DNA from: Micropterix aruncella
Taxonomy: Eukaryota > Arthropoda > Insecta > Lepidoptera > Micropterigidae
Assembly: GCA_944548615.1 (NCBI GenBank)
Contig: OX155967.1
Coordinates: 24,070,603 to 24,134,602 of the forward strand
DNA: 64,000 nt
Direction: 5' to 3'
Shown here: positions 25,210-35,820 of the stretch, in pieces
How the letters are laid out: the number at the start of each line of letters is the position of its first letter
How positions within the stretch are numbered: position 1 is the stretch's first letter
The notes under the pieces: generated by a model
Databases searched by the model: none
What the model was told of the DNA's origin: nothing
Seen by the model: the letters and a program-made list of their open reading frames with translations, nothing else
Made by a program: the position numbers and the translations under genes

Positions 25210-25613
25210 TACTGGGTGAGTTTTTAATTAGTAACATCTTGGTAGTGGGTGAATCAGTACGATAAACTAAACCACTTTTGACGTATATTTAAAAAATATG
25301 TATATTTTTGTTTTTTTTTTGAAAAATAGTATTTAAAGTGATGAACACGATACGCTATCTAGTGGTAGGTAAAACATTGCCAATTTGCGTTATTTTACAT
25401 ATTACTAGGTCGCACAGGGCGCTCAATGCTTTTCAGACTTTTCTTCAATAGATAATTTACAAATTTGACAAAAAACGTGAATTAAAAAAAATAATGAAAA
25501 AATGTTTGTTTTTTTTTTTAAAAAAAATATTACAATTTGCTAACTTTGTCATACTGATTCATCCATCCACTACAAGGATGTTTCAAATGAAAAACTCAAA
25601 AGCTCACCCTGTA
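25210..25613. mobile_element. mariner-type MITE, about 404 bp
   Basis: Terminal inverted repeats TACTGGGTGAG and CTCACCCTGTA continue inward as AGTTTTTAATTAGTAACATC and its diverged complement. A TA dinucleotide precedes the left end, but the right flank is not TA. No transposase frame. Same family as 30833-31689. Confidence 0.75.
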
Positions 25614-25892
25614 GTGTTTTCTTTTTAGGAAACATATTTTTCTACGGATAGGTAGACGAAGAGCTAGCTATAGATAGTAGACGATCCGCTTCGACTATTT
25701 TTCAAATTTTGAAATAATCCTCGTCTGCGTCTGCATTTGTCATTGATGTGTCGTTAAAGTATATTGTATTGTAATATATTCAACATTTTGTTGTTGCTGA
25801 GAATTAATAAATTAAAGAATAATATTAAAATTTACGTCTTCATACCCTGGAGCCCACTCGAAGCCAACTTTGACGTTTTCCGTATTTTTGGT
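25614..25892. other. upstream region of the host gene
   Basis: Sequence between the MITE and the first exon. No clear TATA box at the expected distance from the candidate initiator. It is presumably promoter/5' flank. Confidence 0.35.
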
Positions 25893-25897
25893 TCAGT
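25893..25897 (+). promoter_or_regulatory. candidate arthropod initiator TCAGT
   Basis: TCAGT is the common arthropod initiator core. It lies about 100 bp upstream of the ATG at 25996, a reasonable 5' UTR length. No matching TATA or downstream element was found, and such a pentamer occurs often by chance. Confidence 0.2.
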
Positions 25898-25995
25898 AAT
25901 CGTGCGAAAAATGTTGCCGAAAAAGTTTCAAAATGATAATCATTGAAAAGTGGTGAAAATGTGGTAAAAGTGGCGAACGAGTGTCGGCGTCCGCG

Positions 25996-26083
25996 ATGGA
26001 TATGACACTTCTGGGCAACACGATTGGTGACATGGCTTCCCCCAGCTCCCCCACCACCGCCGCACAAGACGCCGACATATGCG
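25996..26083 (+). CDS. host gene, coding exon 1 (start)
   Basis: The ATG at 25996 (context CGCGATGG) opens a Ser/Pro/Thr-rich N-terminus of 29 codons plus one base (MDMTLLGNTIGDM, then PSSPTTAAQDADIC). A strong donor (GCG|GTGAGA) follows at 26084. A second in-frame ATG is at 26002. The exon ends in phase 1 and joins in frame to 31861-32071, giving Gly at the junction. The GC content is much higher than the surroundings. The protein family is not recognised. The frame on the opposite strand here is a by-product of the GC-rich exon. Confidence 0.6.
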
Positions 26084-26204
26084 GTGAGATTTATTTTTTT
26101 TCCCCTTCATGTCTAATTTTCTACTTTCCACCCCGAAGAAAAGATCGGTTTGTTGACCATAACACGGTTTGTTATATGGCGGAATGAAAGTAATATTAGT
26201 GTAG

Positions 26205-26455
26205 CTTGCATGACAGATATTCCAACCGAAAATTCATATTGTCATTTTGGTCCAACAAGGAATCTGTATACTGAATTTCAAGACTCAAAATACAATATTT
26301 CGAGATTGAAATATGACTAATCAACCATAATATTTCCAACTCTTGCCGTGACCAAATGATGCCTTCACGCTAAATTTCAGCTCAATCGGGCTAGGCGTTT
26401 GGGCGCTATCGTGAAGGAATACACACATACAGGCAGACACACAGACAGACTTACA
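26205..26455 (+). repeat. dispersed repeat (TTGCCGTGACCAAATGATGC family), copy 1
   Basis: AACAAGGAATCTGTATACTG, then GACCAAATGATGCCTTCACG and CACACATACAGGCAGACACA, recur in order at 43945-44225 and 58140-58610. It is a short non-coding interspersed element of unknown class. Confidence 0.75.
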
Positions 26456-26818
26456 TATGGGAATAGTATTAACCCGGCGAGGATGTTGTATAAAAAGGGT
26501 ACATTAAGAATGTGGAGGGTCATGATAACCCTATTTCATTATTTTTTTAAAGTATTTATTGGTATGTAATAAAAACGACAAGAATAAAACTTACGAATAC
26601 GTTACTAAATAAATATTTTTCATAAAAACATACCATTATGCGTAGACAAGTTTTATTATTTTGAAAATATAAAAAGTCTAAAAAAATATCAACTAAAGCA
26701 GGACTCTCCGTTACATATTTTAAAAAATCAACAAAATCAGGCTATTTCATAAAACATTTTTTTAAAACACTGTATAAGAGATCAAGCATTTCTCATTACA
26801 AAATTATTATTTCAGTCT
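26456..26818. other. AT-rich intronic stretch
   Basis: No frame or repeat recognised. Confidence 0.4.
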
Positions 26819-26869
26819 TTAACCCATCAGGCCCCGCGACTGCGATATCGCAGTCAAACTGAGGGTTAA
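26819..26869. repeat. 51-bp quasi-palindrome bounded by TTAA
   Basis: TTAACCC at 26819-26825 and GGGTTAA at 26863-26869 bound the segment. Its core GACTGCGATATCGCAGTC (26838-26855) is a perfect 18-bp palindrome. TTAA boundaries suggest a minimal piggyBac-type MITE or a paired TTAACCC terminus, as in the 878-1182 family. Confidence 0.8.
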
Positions 26870-27104
26870 CCGCGAGTCGCGAGGCCTTCATCTCTCGCCA
26901 GAGCACAGAACGGAACGGATGACAGAACGGAACAATGTGTACTTAATAAATGTACGAAAGACACCTTTCGCTAACATTCTTATAATATATTCACCATAAA
27001 TATACATATTCAGCATTGCATAGAACACATTATTTTTCGAAAAATAATGCCTTGAAAAATGGCACAAAATTGGTACGTCGTGGTTGTAGAAGGGATGTAA
27101 ATAC
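26870..27104. other. intronic non-coding stretch
   Basis: The first 60 bp are GC-rich (CGCGAGTCGCGAGGCC); the rest is AT-rich. No gene. Confidence 0.4.
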
Positions 27105-27330
27105 CCTTTTTAACCGACTTCAAAAAAAGGAGGAGGTTATCAATTCGGTTGTATCTTTTTTTTAATGTTTGTTACCTCAGAACTCTGCCATTCATAAACC
27201 GATTTGGAAAATTCTTTTTTTATTCGAAAGAATATACTTACAGATTGGTCCCATTTTTTCAAAACCTGTTCTGATGATGGGATCCATGACGAATTGAGGT
27301 TACTCCACAAATAATATCTGTGGTACTGGG
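27105..27330. repeat. dispersed lepidopteran-type repeat (CCGACTTCAAAAAAAGGAGG)
   Basis: The segment AACCGACTTCAAAAAAAGGAGGAGGTT is a familiar interspersed repeat in moth and butterfly genomes. This is from memory of the family; only one copy is in the window. No frame. Confidence 0.45.
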
Positions 27331-27439
27331 AGAACGGTGGTTTGGCGGAATCATAATGTGAATTTAAATTGAAATAATAAATTTTAATTTGTTTTTTTTT
27401 TTATATTAAAAAAACAAATTATAAAATAGTTGTTGTAGT

Positions 27440-27570
27440 GCATGTCGTGCATGTGTGTTAAAAATATGTGTTAAGAGTGTTTGAACTACATATGTGTGGG
27501 GAGGTGAGTGTGTGTGAGTATGTGTGTCGGATTGTGTGAGGGTGTGTGTGTGTATGCGTGTGATATGAAT
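27440..27570. repeat. GT-rich imperfect microsatellite
   Basis: GTGTGTGTG-rich stretch at 27500-27565, at the 3' side of the Penelope-like fragment. Confidence 0.75.
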
Positions 27571-27609
27571 GTGGTAATTTCGTTTTGATATGTGTTAATG
27601 ATGGAACCC

Positions 27610-28100
27610 TCAGTGTTGAACGTTTAGTCCGCACCCCTGGCATACTCCTAGCACCCATATATGTCCACGTTCCCACGTTTTAAGGTTTATTTCCGGCGTG
27701 TTTTCCGGGAATGCCGTAATGACTTTCACAGTGAAGCACTCATCGAAGCTTTTGCCATGCGATCGCGCGTGGGTGGGGATTGGAAGATTTGAAACGCCTC
27801 CTTTGGTTAAGCAACGATGATTATTCATGCGAAGATTCAGTTTATTAGTAGTTTCACCTACATAAAATGCGTCATAAAATCTGCATTGTAGGTGGTAAAT
27901 ACAGTTTTGCGAAGCGCAGTCCGTATGTGTGCTAATTTTGTAGACTCCTTTAGTGTTAGGGCCAGTAAACTCAATGGCGGGAAAATGAATAAGACATGTT
28001 TTACACCGGTTCTTATTGCAAGGAAAAGAGCCTGGCGGTGGGATTGTGCTTATGCATTCCCAGAAAACACAGAATCTTTTTTATGTTATATTTGTTCTAT
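27610..28100 (-). mobile_element. Penelope-like element, GIY-YIG endonuclease part (second type)
   Basis: The minus strand is open from about 28100 to the TGA at 27610-27612. It reads PGSFPCNKNRCKTC (a Cys-rich linker, C-x4-C-x2-C), then GVYKISTHTDC, NCIYHLQC and AFYVGETTNKLNLRMNNH, the GIY-YIG core (IYHLQC...YVGET) with an Arg on the helix, and TWERGHIWVLGVCQGCGLNV at the end. This layout fits a Penelope-like retroelement C-terminus. It differs from the 15.6-16.4-kb fragment in having the Cys linker and no stop. The RT is not present upstream. Confidence 0.75.
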
Positions 28101-28964
28101 CTATTAGTGGTTGTGTGTGGGTTATACCTTTAAGCTTAACTATACTTTCAGCTAGCTTGTTTACAATTTATTAATTATTTATTTTGGCTATTTACTACAA
28201 ACTGGGTGTTAAATAAATTAAAGTAAATTATAATTAGAGTCGCCATCAAATCTGGTAGCAAAAGAATAGTATCAAAAGTTGACAGTAAAAAAATTATGTA
28301 GATAAATAAAATATTCCGAGTTGCTCTAAAGCGAGTGTTGCTAGTGAACATCCGGCGGACGTCGAGTTGCGACACGTGGCAGACCGGAAAGAGCCAATCA
28401 CGCACTTTCCCTGCCATTGTCGGGCTTATACCGTGAAATTGAACCCCCCCCCCCCCACCCGTACCTCCGTCCCCCAAACGTACATGTCAGCATTTCCCTG
28501 AAAACTACGCTTAACGAGATATTCATAAATTAATTGTTGGAACTGGCAAATTTATAGCTTCGACAGAGATTTTGTCAAAATAGAAGAATGCAATTATATA
28601 TAAATATAAACGCATATTTTGTAATTATAATACATAGTTTGGATACATTAGACGGTTTGGATGACATATTTGGCTCAATAATTTAATGGAAATAATATTA
28701 ACATGTAATTTTATTAAAAAGAATTAAAAAACGAGAAAGTCGTCACAGAAAGTGAACTTTGGCGTTTAAATTCATTTTTATTACGGGTTTTTTATAAAAC
28801 ATTTGTGGTTTATGTATTTATCCTAATAGACAGATGTATATTTTCAGAATGTACTCAATCAGAACTTTCATTTTAAAAACACTAAACACGATATTAATGC
28901 ATTGACAATTGGATATTTGGACATTTAGACCACTACTTACATAATATTTAGACATCTTGCGGTG
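28101..28964. other. AT-rich intronic stretch with a 13-C run
   Basis: C run at 28444-28456. The short minus frame at 28175-28477 is not convincing. Otherwise nothing recognised. Confidence 0.4.
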
Positions 28965-29610
28965 TCAACTACAACGGGCGAGCCCGTCACCACAGGACGT
29001 TTTAACGATTGGTCGTTCTATCGCCCTGCAGTGAGCGTAGAAGACTTTGGACAATACAATCCAACGTCTAGATAGCCACAACCCGTAAGAGACCAACTCC
29101 TTACCGCGAGATAGCCAGGAATTACTTCCCGGCGGCTCGAGACACTCGCGCCCTTACTTCCAATTGTGACCAGATTTCTCCAGTCTCTCGATTGGTTCCG
29201 AGTTCGAGGTCGCTTGCGCGGTCCTCTCCCTTACGAAGCGGTGAAACGGAGTAAACCGAATCTATCGCGGAACAAGGCGTCCTTTGCCCGGCTGTTCACC
29301 CAGGATCGGATGGCCAATGGTCATTTCATGAGCAGTCGCCGTAAGGTAGGCAACCACCCCCGCTCTATAGGAAACAATACAGTTCCCAGACTCCCCCGAC
29401 TGTTAGTCGGAGAGCACAATCGATTGGCTTGCGCCGCTCGGTGCGCAGACCGTCCAGGAGCGCCAGAGGTTTGATTCCCAGGGGAGACTGCTTGATCCAG
29501 TGTCCTACCCAGGTTCGCACCCCGTGCGTGGAGGCCGTCGGATGGGTGTTGAGCCGTGAGTGTGACCGACCCTGAACACATGGGTCATCGTGGCCACCTC
29601 ATCATGGGCC
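28965..29610 (+). repeat. GC-rich dispersed repeat, copy A
   Basis: About 645 bp recurring at 32665-33580 in the same orientation. Shared blocks include CACCACAGGACGTTTTAACG, GACCAGATTTCTCC, CGGATGGCCAATGGTCATTT and GAACACATGGGTCATCGTGG. A segment GAGGTTTGATTCCCAGGGGA resembles a polymerase III B box. It is not an intact gene; frames on both strands here are open because of GC content. Confidence 0.85.
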
Positions 29611-29789
29611 CGTTAGCTCCCAAATTTAGACAGTTAGATATAGGAGTACATGGGAATGATTGAGTTTAAAATCTAACGAAATAATAGGTACTAACAATAT
29701 AATGTATTTAATACATGGCAGGAAGATTTCAGATGAGTGGATAATGTTTAATTTTTGGTAAAAACAATAAATAAATAAGTCTTTGTGGT
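29611..29789. other. short non-coding stretch
   Basis: AT-rich junction between a repeat and a LINE fragment. Confidence 0.4.
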
Positions 29790-30240
29790 TTTGCGGCAGC
29801 CAAATCAGTATACTTTGCGTATTTAAATTCATTAATGACTTATGGACTACTATTTTGGGGAAATGCCGCAACTAGTAAAAGAATCTTTCTTTTGCAAAAG
29901 AGAGCACTGCGCAGCATGTATAAGGAAACGACCAGGACCTCATGCAAAGGGTATTTCAGTAAGGCAAGGATAATGACTATGTATTCGGCGTTCATATGCC
30001 AGTGTTTAATGTATGCTAGTCAGCACCTCGCAGAAACTGCAATTAATGCGGACATTCACTCGCATCATACCCGGGGTAACTCCCTTTTATGCGTACCGCG
30101 AATACAACTGGCAAAAGTAAAGTAAAGCTACTTACACCTTAGTATTAAATTCTATAATCTACTTACTGACAAACAGCCGAAGGACGTAAAATTTAAAAAA
30201 AACATCAAGGAGATGCTGATCCCTGCCATGCCACCCTTGC
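29790..30240 (+). pseudogene. LINE ORF2 C-terminal fragment
   Basis: The + frame reads AAAKSVYFAYLNSLMTYGLL, then LLQKRALRSMY, FICQCLMYASQ, HHTRGN, a TAA stop at 30123-30125, and continues as LHLSIKFYNLLTDKQPKDVK, FKKNIKEML. This is the post-RT region of CR1/Jockey-type LINEs. The fragment at 51160-51910 (minus) covers the same region (LQKQALRTIFGLKRDDH, FIYQCIIYAKANL). Confidence 0.85.
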
Positions 30241-30830
30241 TATGATCTGCCCAAATTTGAGGGCCATGATTTTTAAAATATTGTGCCCATTTAAATGACT
30301 TAAAAAGTAAAGTATATTTGTACTTTTAGGTTTTAAAAGCATGGCGTAGCTTTAATTTGATTATTCAAACATTTTACTGAAAATTTGAATATTACGATGA
30401 AAAATGTTACTACGTATCGTAATATCGAATTATTGACTATTTCAAATATTAGGCTTCTATTTTGATTATTTATATTGATAGTTTGACAATCTAGTAGTTA
30501 AATTTTTTACTACCTATGTATGTTCAGTAAAGAGTAGTAACGAGACTTACTACCCAACACAATTATTTTGACACTTCCAATTTTAAGCCGTAAATTGGAC
30601 AAAATCTAAATGTAAATGTACTCTTTGACCATTTGAATATTAGATATTAAAATATGTCATGAAATATAAAGGTGACGTCATCATGTTACCCTGGAACGTA
30701 TCGCAAAGACTTAGCAGATGACAAAAATACAATCTACCGTGTATTTTTGCCACGAACCGATAGAATCCGTTGACCCAGACCCTAGCTCCGTGACATTTTG
30801 CCGCGCAGTTTTGGACGCACTCTAGTCTTC
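30241..30830. other. AT-rich intronic stretch
   Basis: No frame or recognised repeat. Confidence 0.4.
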
Positions 30831-30832
30831 TA

Positions 30833-31689
30833 TACAGGGTGAGTTTTTAATTAGTAACATCATTGAACTTGGTGAATCAGTACAAGCAAATAAGCAACTT
30901 TTAATATTTTTTTTGGAAAAAACAAAAATATATTTTTAAAAAGTTTTTGTGTTTCATTTTTGATGACTGATAAATAAATGTTTGGCAAGCTTTGAGTGCG
31001 CTGCGTGATCAAGCAATATATAAAATAACGCAAATAAAAAATATTCGTGATATTTTAGCTACCGCTACCTATCGCAACGCGATTAACTCTATTATTTAAT
31101 TATGTAATTAACCTTTATAACTAATTATGCAATTTATTTTATTAACGCTTATGTAATTTAACTTTTAAATTAAATTTTAATCTTGATTATCCTGATAAAA
31201 TTTGTAGTTTTATTTGATAAACAACAATATTTGAATTATAGGCCATTTATCGGTTTATTTCAATTCTTACATTGATACTTGTGATTATTGATACTTGTGG
31301 TTATTATTACATTGACACTTGTGATTACTTAATTACCGTGATTTTTTGCAATTAAATTTTTAGAATTTATTAGTAATGTCGAACGTCACACGAACGTCGT
31401 ATAGCTACTGCAAAAAAATACAAATGTCGAATAGCCGATTCTGTTCCTACAAAAGAGAGGTTTTGGTAATTTCTGTATTTTATTAATGCCTAGTATATAA
31501 GTTTCTAAAATCTGTAGAGATTACTATTTTTACTAAACGAAATTTTACTATTTTTTAATACATGAAATTCTTTAAAAAAAATATATTTTAATTTTTTTCG
31601 TTTTTTAATTTTTTAAATTAAAAGTTGCTTTATTGCTCATACTGATTCACTCACTTCGAGGATGTCACTAATTGAAAACTCACCCTGTA
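30833..31689. mobile_element. mariner-type MITE, 857 bp, both ends and TA target duplication
   Basis: The left end TACAGGGTGAGTTTTTAATT and the right end (complement of GAAAACTCACCCTGTA) are inverted repeats continuing inward for about 70 bp (GTGAATCAGTAC, AAATAAGCAACTTTTAA). TA dinucleotides flank both ends (30831-30832, 31690-31691), as for mariner/Tc1 insertions. No transposase; internal TTGATACTTGTGATTA-like short repeats at 31270-31330. It lies 171 bp upstream of host exon 2. Confidence 0.85.
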
Positions 31690-31860
31690 TACTGTCTTAG
31701 TTTCTAGAGTCCTCTGGTAATCCGCTAGATTTCTGTTCGTTCGAAGAGCACTGCTAGGGCTCGCCTGAGGTAATTCCTTCATTTGATTCACCTCTTCGAG
31801 GAGACTCCCGGCCACGAAACAGCCTTGCCAGCCTGTCACTAAAAAAGGTAATTTTTGCAG

Positions 31861-32071
31861 GTCGTTTGAACAACGATGAGATGAGAACGTCTCCGGCCAT
31901 CCCGCCGTTGCCGCCGCCGCGCCACACGATGTCCTATAGCGGCCAGGACGCGGAGAGGACGAGAGCGCAGGTGAAGGAAAAGTCGGCCACTCCATCGCCC
32001 CAGGACATAGAAGACGGAGCCACCAAACCCCTGATCGAGACCAACAACGTGCTGCAACGCAACGTTCTCCA
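31861..32071 (+). CDS. host gene, coding exon 2
   Basis: The acceptor GGTAATTTTTGCAG and donor CTCCA|GTAAGT bound a 211-bp GC-rich exon. Entering in phase 1 from exon 1 it reads GRLNNDEMRTSPAIPPLPPP, then RHTMSYSGQDAERTRAQVKE, SATPSPQDIEDGATKPLIET and NNVLQRNVL. It ends in phase 2. The Pro-rich patch (PPLPPP) is a possible SH3/WW ligand; the rest is charged and looks disordered. There are no membrane segments. The family is not recognised. Confidence 0.75.
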
Positions 32072-32254
32072 GTAAGTATCCAACGCAATGTTATATTCGA
32101 TCAAAAATATATATTTTGTGAATATGTATTTTTTATTTTTTTTTATTTGTTTAGTCGGGCTTTTCTAAGGTCTTTATGAGCCTTGTAACACTGCGACCAT
32201 TGCTGATCTATTGTGTTCGCCACCTACTATAGTTCTGCGCTAAGCCTCGTGTCA
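32072..32254. other. intron start, non-coding
   Basis: AT-rich, then the 3' flank of a LINE fragment (TTTATTTTTTTTTATTTGTT). Confidence 0.5.
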
Positions 32255-32500
32255 TTTAAGAAACGCAGCAGAAACGCATTTTGGCGGCAGATTGTTTTAC
32301 CTCCTCAGGTTGGAGGTAATGACCACCCAAGTGGCTGTATCTTTTACGCATCGGCGGGCCACACTCGCACATGAGTTGCTGGGGAGTTTCCTCTGCTCCT
32401 TGGCAGAACCTGCACATTTTTGTGTCTCTGAGCTTGAGGTTGAACATGTGTTTGTTCAGGCCACAATGCCCCGTGAGCGCCCTCACCGGTATGCGTAGAT
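32255..32500 (-). pseudogene. LINE ORF2 C-terminus, RNase H-bearing type
   Basis: The minus strand reads RALTGHCGLNKHMFNLKL, then MCRFCQGAEETPQQLMCEC, the 'LTGH...C-x2-C...C-x-C' block that follows RNase H in R1/I/Jockey-like LINEs. Diverged copies of the same part are at 44941-45085 and 60170-60265. It is truncated on both sides. Confidence 0.8.
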
Positions 32501-32664
32501 TGTTCTATTTAAAGATAAGGCCTCACGGGCCCGTCTTACGGTCGTAAGCCTTAATTAGCGCTTTGGAATGATTCAACCCTGGCGTGTTGCTCCAGTGGTT
32601 GAAGGATTGTTCTAAACACATTTGTTTGAGCATTAGGTTTGCAAGGCTTTTTGGTACGCCACAA
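32501..32664. other. short stretch between two retroelement fragments
   Basis: Probably the 5' continuation of the minus-strand LINE (CACGGGCCCGTCTTACGG); no clear frame. Confidence 0.35.
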
Positions 32665-33580
32665 CTTGCGGTGTCAACTACAACTTGCGAGCCCGTCACC
32701 ACAGGACGTTTTAACGATTTTCTCGTTTTGTCGCCCTGCAGTGAACGTAGAAGACTTTGGACAGAAACAAATCCAACGTCCAGCTACGTCACAACCCGCA
32801 AGAAGCCAACGCCTTTACCGCGAGATAGCCAGTAATGTTACCTGGCGGGCCAACCCTCGCACCCTTGCTTCCAATTGTGACCAGATTTCTCCGGTCTCTC
32901 GATTGGTTCCGAGTTCGAGGTCGCTTGCGCGGTCCTCTCCCTTACGAAGCGGTGAAACGGTGTGCACCGAATCTATCGCGGACCAAGGCGTCCTTTGCCC
33001 GACTCTGAACCGGGATCGGATGGCCAATGGTCATTTCAAGAGCAGTCGCCGTAAGGACGGCAACCACCCCCGCTCTATAGGAAACAATACAGTTCCCAGA
33101 CTCCCCCGACTGTTAGTCGGAGAGCACAGTCGATTGGCTTGCGCCGCTCGGTGCGCAGACCGTCCAGGAGCGCCAGAGGTTTGATTCCCAGGGGAGACTG
33201 GTTGACCCAGTGTACTACCCAGGTTCGCACCCCATGCGTGGAGGCCATCGGATGGGTGTTGACCCGTGAGTCGAAAAATTTTGAATTTTAAATAAACGGT
33301 TTACGGGGTGCCGGCGGGGGCTGAAGCCCGGAGAATCCCTCATAAGGTGTCCGTTCGCTCACCCCTCACGCGCTACCCTTCCGGCACGCGTGAGGTTGTC
33401 GTTGCATGACATCCTGGGCAGATAAAACGACCCACGTCGTTAGAAGTGCCCGGGTGGTGGGCGGGGTTTTCAACCCTCGCCTGTCGCCGCGTAAATATTG
33501 AATGTTGACCCGTGAGTGTGACCGACCCTGAACACATGGGTCATCGTGGCCACCTCATCATGGGCCCATTAGCTCCCTAA
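32665..33580 (+). repeat. GC-rich dispersed repeat, copy B, interrupted
   Basis: Co-linear with 28965-29610. It is split by a 232-bp insertion at 33271-33502, with the 14-bp duplication TGTTGACCCGTGAG on both sides. Resuming at 33517 it ends with GAACACATGGGTCATCGTGG and CATCATGGGCCC as in copy A. Confidence 0.88.
33271..33502 (-). mobile_element. retroposed insertion with 14-bp target-site duplication
   Basis: A 232-bp GC-rich segment is flanked by TGTTGACCCGTGAG at 33257-33270 and 33503-33516. The 5'-truncated, minus-strand reading ends with CAGCCCCCGCCGGCACCCCG and an A/T-rich tail (33271-33296), consistent with a LINE 3' end inserted by target-primed reverse transcription. Copy A at 29 kb is the empty site. 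Confidence 0.85.
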
Positions 33581-33840
33581 TCCCAACGCCACAGCAAGGT
33601 TCAGAGCCGTATAACGTTCCCTTTGCTCCCGTCTTAGCAAGTTCGTCGGCTTTTTCATTTCCCTCGATTCCTGCATGGCCGAAAACCCATCTTAGAATTA
33701 CCCTGTTCTTTTCGCCAAGGGAATTCAGTAGTGATATGCAGTTTTGCACCAGCTTTGAATTAATGGTATTCGAGGCTAGTGCCATAAGAGCTGCTTTGGT
33801 ATCCAAGTGGATATAAATACGGTAACTCCTTCAGCAATTC
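33581..33840 (-). pseudogene. LINE RNase H domain fragment
   Basis: The minus-strand frame contains MDTKAALMAL (the Asp of 'S-D-S-x-A-A'), then ILRWVFGHAGIEGNEKADEL and AKTGA. 'W-V-x-G-H-x-G-I-x-G-N-E-x-A-D-x-L-A' is the diagnostic RNase H end of R1/I/Jockey-type LINEs. It is cut on the 3' side by the repeat at 33580. Confidence 0.85.
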
Positions 33841-33889
33841 AGGCGCATTTAAACGTAAAGGGCCGCGCAGGGTCATGTAAAAGATTATT

Positions 33890-34128
33890 GACTACCCTTC
33901 CTATGTGAGCTAACCATTTTTGGTTAGACGCTTTCCGCGCTGTGCTAACTGTAATATTTATTCATTATTATCTTAATTGTTTTACGAGATAATGTTGTAA
34001 CGTTATAATATTTCAAATTTCAATGTGATCATTTTGCAGTTATTCTTTTTACGATCCGTATAGTAGTTTAAAAGTTATGCGCAAAACTATCCCGGGCAGA
34101 AATTTTACCCCGCCATAGGAGGGGTTAA
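33890..34128 (-). mobile_element. TTAA-flanked MITE, copy 2
   Basis: Reverse-complement copy of 878-1182. It begins (minus) with TTAACCCCTCC at about 34128 and ends with the complement of CCTATGTGAGCTAACC near 33897. It lacks the roughly 35-bp segment near 930-965 of copy 1. Confidence 0.65.
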
Positions 34129-34794
34129 GCGCACGCACAGGCTATTGTATTGCATTAGGACAATATTTTTTTACTGTGCATTGTGGACTGGTTTGTACAG
34201 AACGTTTTGAATGTATTTGTGGTTAGTTTGGATTTTTTTTATATTTTTGTCGTAGTAATTTAGTTATTCGGCCTTATGTGGAGCGTAGTGGAAGGCAATG
34301 GGATGAAAGCGAAGAAAAGAGATACTTGTTAACAAGTATGAAGGCATGTTTAAATGAAGTACAAGAAAGAGTATGATGACTATTATAGGTATGTAAGCGT
34401 TATATCAATATGTAATTGATTTATATATGAATATTATTTTAGTTTTATTTTTTATTTATTTTGGTTTTATTATTATTTTCGTATACATATATGTATGTGT
34501 ATGTGTGCATATATGGATATATATTTTATCTATAGATGTATATGAGTATCTATATTTGTATATAGTAAATATTTGTAGTTTCATATTTGTCGATTTAAAA
34601 ATAAGTACTAACTATAGTTTAAGTTGGCAGTGCACACTTAATATCGTCATTAAAAGTCTGCCTTAGAACAGGCCTAGGGCTAGTTAGGCGACTGTGTCAA
34701 ACATTAAAAATAATGTCGCATCAATTTCTTGCTAATATCTTTCTTACAAATATGACATTAATTGTTTACTAGATGTGTTACTAAATAAATAAAT
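34129..34794. other. AT-rich intronic stretch with (AATA)n tail
   Basis: No coding. (AAAT)n at 34780-34801 looks like the 3' tail of the minus-strand LINE that follows. Confidence 0.45.
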
Positions 34795-34998
34795 AAATAA
34801 ATATGTGAAAATCCCGATATAGTCTTATATTGAGCCACTCAATTTGCCTACAAAAGGTCGATATGTGGTCAAACTTCTTCAGGGAATAAACAAGTCGAAT
34901 ACACGCGTTCTGAATCCTTTCAAGTTTATTTAGTAGCTTTTCATTCGCGTCTATGTAAACCACATCAGCGTAGTAAATTATTTGTAAATGTTGAATAG
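34795..34998 (-). pseudogene. LINE C-terminal fragment abutting a host exon
   Basis: The minus strand reads QHLQIIYYADVVYIDANEKL, LNKLERIQNACIRLVYSLKK and FDHIS...CRQIEWLNIRLY. It is related to the 48175-48532 fragment (LERLQNVCVRYIY). It is antisense to the host gene, and its coding homology reaches the 3' splice site of host exon 3 (AG at 34997-34998). Confidence 0.75.
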
Positions 34999-35282
34999 TT
35001 CCAGACCTGTCACCGTGCGGGAGAATCCACTGACGTACGAGGACCAGCGCGCGAATCCAGCGCTCCTCTTGGCGGACAAGAAGAGTCCGGTCACCGGCAC
35101 AGTCTTCAACTTCTCGAGGGACAGTTCCGGGGTGTACCAGGGCGGACACCGCGCATACGTCGTTAACGATGGCTCCAGAACTATCGTCGCCAGCCAGGGC
35201 ACCCCTGGCGGTAGGAGTTGCGGCTCTACTCCAGGCCTTGACGATGGATATGGATCTTCCAATAGTACGCCACTCAGCACTG
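34999..35282 (+). CDS. host gene, coding exon 3
   Basis: Two acceptors six bases apart (TAG at 34996-34998 and CAG at 35002-35004) both keep the phase-2 frame, so the start is 34999 or 35005. The exon reads PVTVRENPLTYEDQRANPAL, then DKKSPVTGTVFNFSRDSSGV, YQGGHRAYVVNDGSRTIVAS, and a Gly/Ser-rich end (DDGYGSSNSTP). The donor ACTG|GTGAGT follows at 35283. It leaves phase 1. This is the most protein-like exon of the gene; the family is unknown. Opposite-strand frames here are by-products. Confidence 0.8.

Positions 35283-35820
<538 letters not shown>

Noticed and set aside
29166..29581. Overlapping frames of 86-102 codons on both strands at 29 kb, and similar at 32.6-33.2 kb
   Set aside because: They lie in a GC-rich repeat present in several copies. 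Both strands are open because of composition, and no motif is seen.
34978..35280. Minus-strand frames of 100-122 codons over host exon 3
   Set aside because: They are antisense to an exon with good splice sites and join unrelated LINE sequence.
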